Below, piece by piece: positions 51,558 through 53,042 of a DNA stretch of 53,042 bases. The position numbers were made by a program, and so were the translations under genes. The stretch's first letter is position 1; the number at the start of each line of letters is the position of its first letter. A model generated the notes under the pieces. That model had not been told where the DNA came from. It did no database searches and saw only the letters and a list, made by a program, of their open reading frames with translations. The stretch comes from an uncultured Jannaschia sp. (lineage in GTDB: Bacteria; Pseudomonadota; Alphaproteobacteria; Rhodobacterales; Rhodobacteraceae), in contig NZ_CANLTR010000021.1 in the NCBI RefSeq assembly GCF_947494055.1, positions 1-53,042 on the forward strand, written 5' to 3'.

Positions 51558-52792
51558 GCAAGGTTTTCCCCGAATGGTTCACTCTCAGTCTTCTAAAAAG
51601 GCGCGCGCGGTACACTATCATAGCAATAGTTGGTCCGAGCTTCATAAACGCAGCAGAGGTGACATTCGAAATAACTCCTCTAAGCAACCTTAATTCTGAA
51701 ATCGTATCATCTCTTAAACCTGCACTTGTTCCGATGGGGCTTATAGGCGACCTCGACCCGGAAGGATTTTTCGACAGGGTCAATGGAAAGTGGATCGTCC
51801 CAATACAACCACTTGACCACTACCTGACTGAGCTAAGCATAAGGATAGAAGGCGCTGGACCCCACGCATACCCTCCCTCTCCTATCGCACTAGCGTTACC
51901 TTATAGGGATCAAAAGCCACTGGAACTTATTATTCACTTTTTAGATATGCCGGTTAGTGAACGGGTGAGCAGAGCGTACGGTGACGCAGCACTGTCGCAG
52001 ACCCCAGGCGACCTATTAAGCGACTTCCTTTTCGCAACAAAGCAACTGACACAGCTAACGAACGATGAGATTCCGAGCATCGAAGAGGTTACACCGGTTC
52101 TTACTCGGACCCTAGTAGTCTATGGTGAAGCGCTCGGTCGGTTAGTCGATGAAACAGACTGGTTCGGTATTCCGTCAAACTCGGAAATAATACTAGAGAT
52201 GATGCGAGTAGCTCTCGACAAAACTAGAGTCGATGCTCGTTTCGCTGACCGTATAAATGTCGGAAGGCTGGTTGCCGCTAAGGGCCGCGCTGAGTCTGCT
52301 GAGTATCTAGTCTATCGTCGAGTCTACAGCGCTATCGAGAGTCTCAATGATGATCTCGGGTGTAATGAGATATTCCCTATTGCCCTCCCTTTTTACCATG
52401 ACCTGGCTGGCATGAGCCCGGATGATTACCGCAAAGTTCGGGAGCAGGCGAGAATAACAAAGTCTCATGTTCTCGCAGAGACGACGCGATGCTTTCGGAT
52501 GCTGCTTACTAAGAACTCGTCCGGTTTGGTGGGCGCCTTACCGCAGGTTGTCGAGGGTAAGTTTGGCGGACTATCGGCGCGAGAGATGAGAAATTCTCTT
52601 GATGTTAGTCTTAGAAACGAAAGAAGGGCATTGCTTCGAGAGACTGGTCTATCTGGCGAATTAATCCCCAGCTGTGTACCAGAGGAACTCAGCTCTAGAG
52701 CTGATGTTCCAATCAATCTTTTATGCGATGCACTGGCATACCTTGAAGCTTTAAAGCCCCTTATAGAAGGAACGGAAGATGTTGGAGGCTAA
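51554..52792 (+). CDS. Unrecognised 412-residue protein (island operon, third gene)
   Basis: I do not recognise this protein. It starts at ATG 51554 with AAGGAAGAA upstream and overlaps the stop of the preceding small ORF by 4 nt. There is no signal peptide or clear TM segment. The N-terminal quarter looks beta-rich and mentions a hydrophobic stretch YTIIAIVGPSFINAAEV. From about residue 130 it is mainly helical with many charged residues (LLSDFLFATKQLTQLTNDEI; EAGE-free, Arg-rich helices such as RRVYSAIESLND and SLRNERRALLRE). No Walker, nuclease, TIR or protease motif was found. Codon use is AT-shifted. It overlaps the next gene by 14 nt. Confidence 0.75.
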   Translation: MSKVFPEWFTLSLLKRRARYTIIAIVGPSFINAAEVTFEITPLSNLNSEIVSSLKPALVPMGLIGDLDPEGFFDRVNGKWIVPIQPLDHYLTELSIRIEGAGPHAYPPSPIALALPYRDQKPLELIIHFLDMPVSERVSRAYGDAALSQTPGDLLSDFLFATKQLTQLTNDEIPSIEEVTPVLTRTLVVYGEALGRLVDETDWFGIPSNSEIILEMMRVALDKTRVDARFADRINVGRLVAAKGRAESAEYLVYRRVYSAIESLNDDLGCNEIFPIALPFYHDLAGMSPDDYRKVREQARITKSHVLAETTRCFRMLLTKNSSGLVGALPQVVEGKFGGLSAREMRNSLDVSLRNERRALLRETGLSGELIPSCVPEELSSRADVPINLLCDALAYLEALKPLIEGTEDVGG

Positions 52793-52922
52793 TCTTGTCA
52801 TCTATGTTAGGGCTATAGCTGTCATTGCGCTATTCCTGCCGAGTATGTCCCTCGTCCATGATGGGCCAAGGGATTCCGACGGATGCCACTATAGCGAGTC
52901 CCAGGGGTACCATTGTCATTAA
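52779..52922 (+). CDS. 47-residue secreted-type Cys/His peptide (island operon, fourth gene)
   Basis: ATG 52779 to TAA 52922. The N-terminus has a hydrophobic core (VRAIAVIALFLPSMSLV, residues 10-26) that would serve as a signal peptide or anchor. The remaining 20 residues end DGCHYSESQGYHCH, a C-H...Y-H-C-H pattern like the small metal-binding YHYH/GCH...YHCH tails found on secreted proteins and after some thermonuclease domains. It overlaps the 412-residue gene by 14 nt and is therefore probably translationally coupled. Too short for the usual gene finders. Confidence 0.55.
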   Translation: MLEANLVIYVRAIAVIALFLPSMSLVHDGPRDSDGCHYSESQGYHCH

Positions 52923-53042
52923 AAGAAGTTAAATAATGGTTCTTTTTAAAGTCATAGGATGCAGGCCTTCCGGATCGACCTGCCGAAGGGAATGACGGCC
53001 TAGGTGTTCAGTCCCGGCATTTGGTGGATCGGATTGAGGATG
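52923..53042. other. Right-edge intergenic sequence with return to high GC
   Basis: After about 52960 the composition becomes GC-rich again. An inverted word pair aggcc...ggcct (52965 and 53000 areas) is present, and the window ends in GATTGAGGATG, which could be a Shine-Dalgarno plus start codon of a gene or transposase beyond the edge. Nothing more can be concluded. Confidence 0.3.

Overview
The window is a high-GC chromosomal segment from an alphaproteobacterium, most probably a marine Rhodobacterales (Roseobacter-type) strain. The evidence is the gene content and order (imuA-imuB-dnaE2, lolA/ftsK/xthA, DUF3576-leuS-lptE-holA, a SmoEFGK-type polyol transporter with mannitol dehydrogenase), a VPLPx-CTERM protein, and an alphaproteobacterial SOS box of the form GAAC-N7-GAAC. 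No rRNA, tRNA or CRISPR array was seen. Base composition is high-GC up to about 48.45 kb and then visibly AT-richer to about 52.95 kb.

Layout. 1-201: right end of an IS5-family element. 255-5791: SOS-controlled mutagenesis cassette imuA-imuB-dnaE2. 5843-7254: cytochrome c' and a membrane-anchored dihaem cytochrome c. 7381-8391: RTX calcium-binding repeat protein. 8388-10047 (-): hormone-sensitive-lipase-type hydrolase and an SDR. 10294-17080: a stress-type block with an SDR, a GH13 glucosidase, a second SDR, a YciF/DUF892 ferritin-like protein, and a four-gene envelope operon (22-residue membrane peptide, Thr/Ala-rich protein, holin-X-like protein, DUF3618 protein). Several GGAAC-N16-18-CGTT (EcfG-type) promoters link it together. 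17246-24586: polyol operon (HAD phosphatase, SorC-type regulator, SmoE/F/G/K-like ABC importer, mannitol 2-dehydrogenase). 24590-26623: MFS exporter and a small conserved protein. 26794-40928: housekeeping block with lolA, a VPLPx-CTERM protein, ftsK, an aminotransferase, an amidase, a UbiH-type hydroxylase, a Trm112-like protein, a LonN-domain protein, a thioredoxin-TPR protein, xthA, an OmpR-type regulator, ribA, an L,D-transpeptidase-like protein and a YggS-type protein. 41017-42129: porin. 42380-48123: DUF3576-leuS-lptE-holA and a BaiN/TIGR03862 flavoprotein. 48134-48454: HNH protein.

From about 48.46 kb the sequence changes character and looks like a horizontally acquired island. It holds a GIY-YIG-like gene, a DNA-binding (HTH) gene remnant cut off by an IS5/IS903-type element whose transposase is frameshifted near its end, about 740 bp of degraded AT-rich DNA, and then a compact candidate operon. 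That operon encodes a four-helix membrane protein, a small frameshifted TM protein, an unrecognised 412-residue protein and a 47-residue secreted-type Cys/His peptide, with the last three overlapping by 4 and 14 nt. It is the best candidate here for an undescribed system, but nothing in the sequence fixes its function.

Working together: imuA/imuB/dnaE2 form the damage-inducible translesion synthesis machine. The 10-17 kb genes look like one general-stress regulon. The SmoEFGK-MtlK operon imports a sugar alcohol and oxidises it to a ketose under an adjacent SorC-type regulator. lptE, lolA and the porin serve outer-membrane biogenesis.
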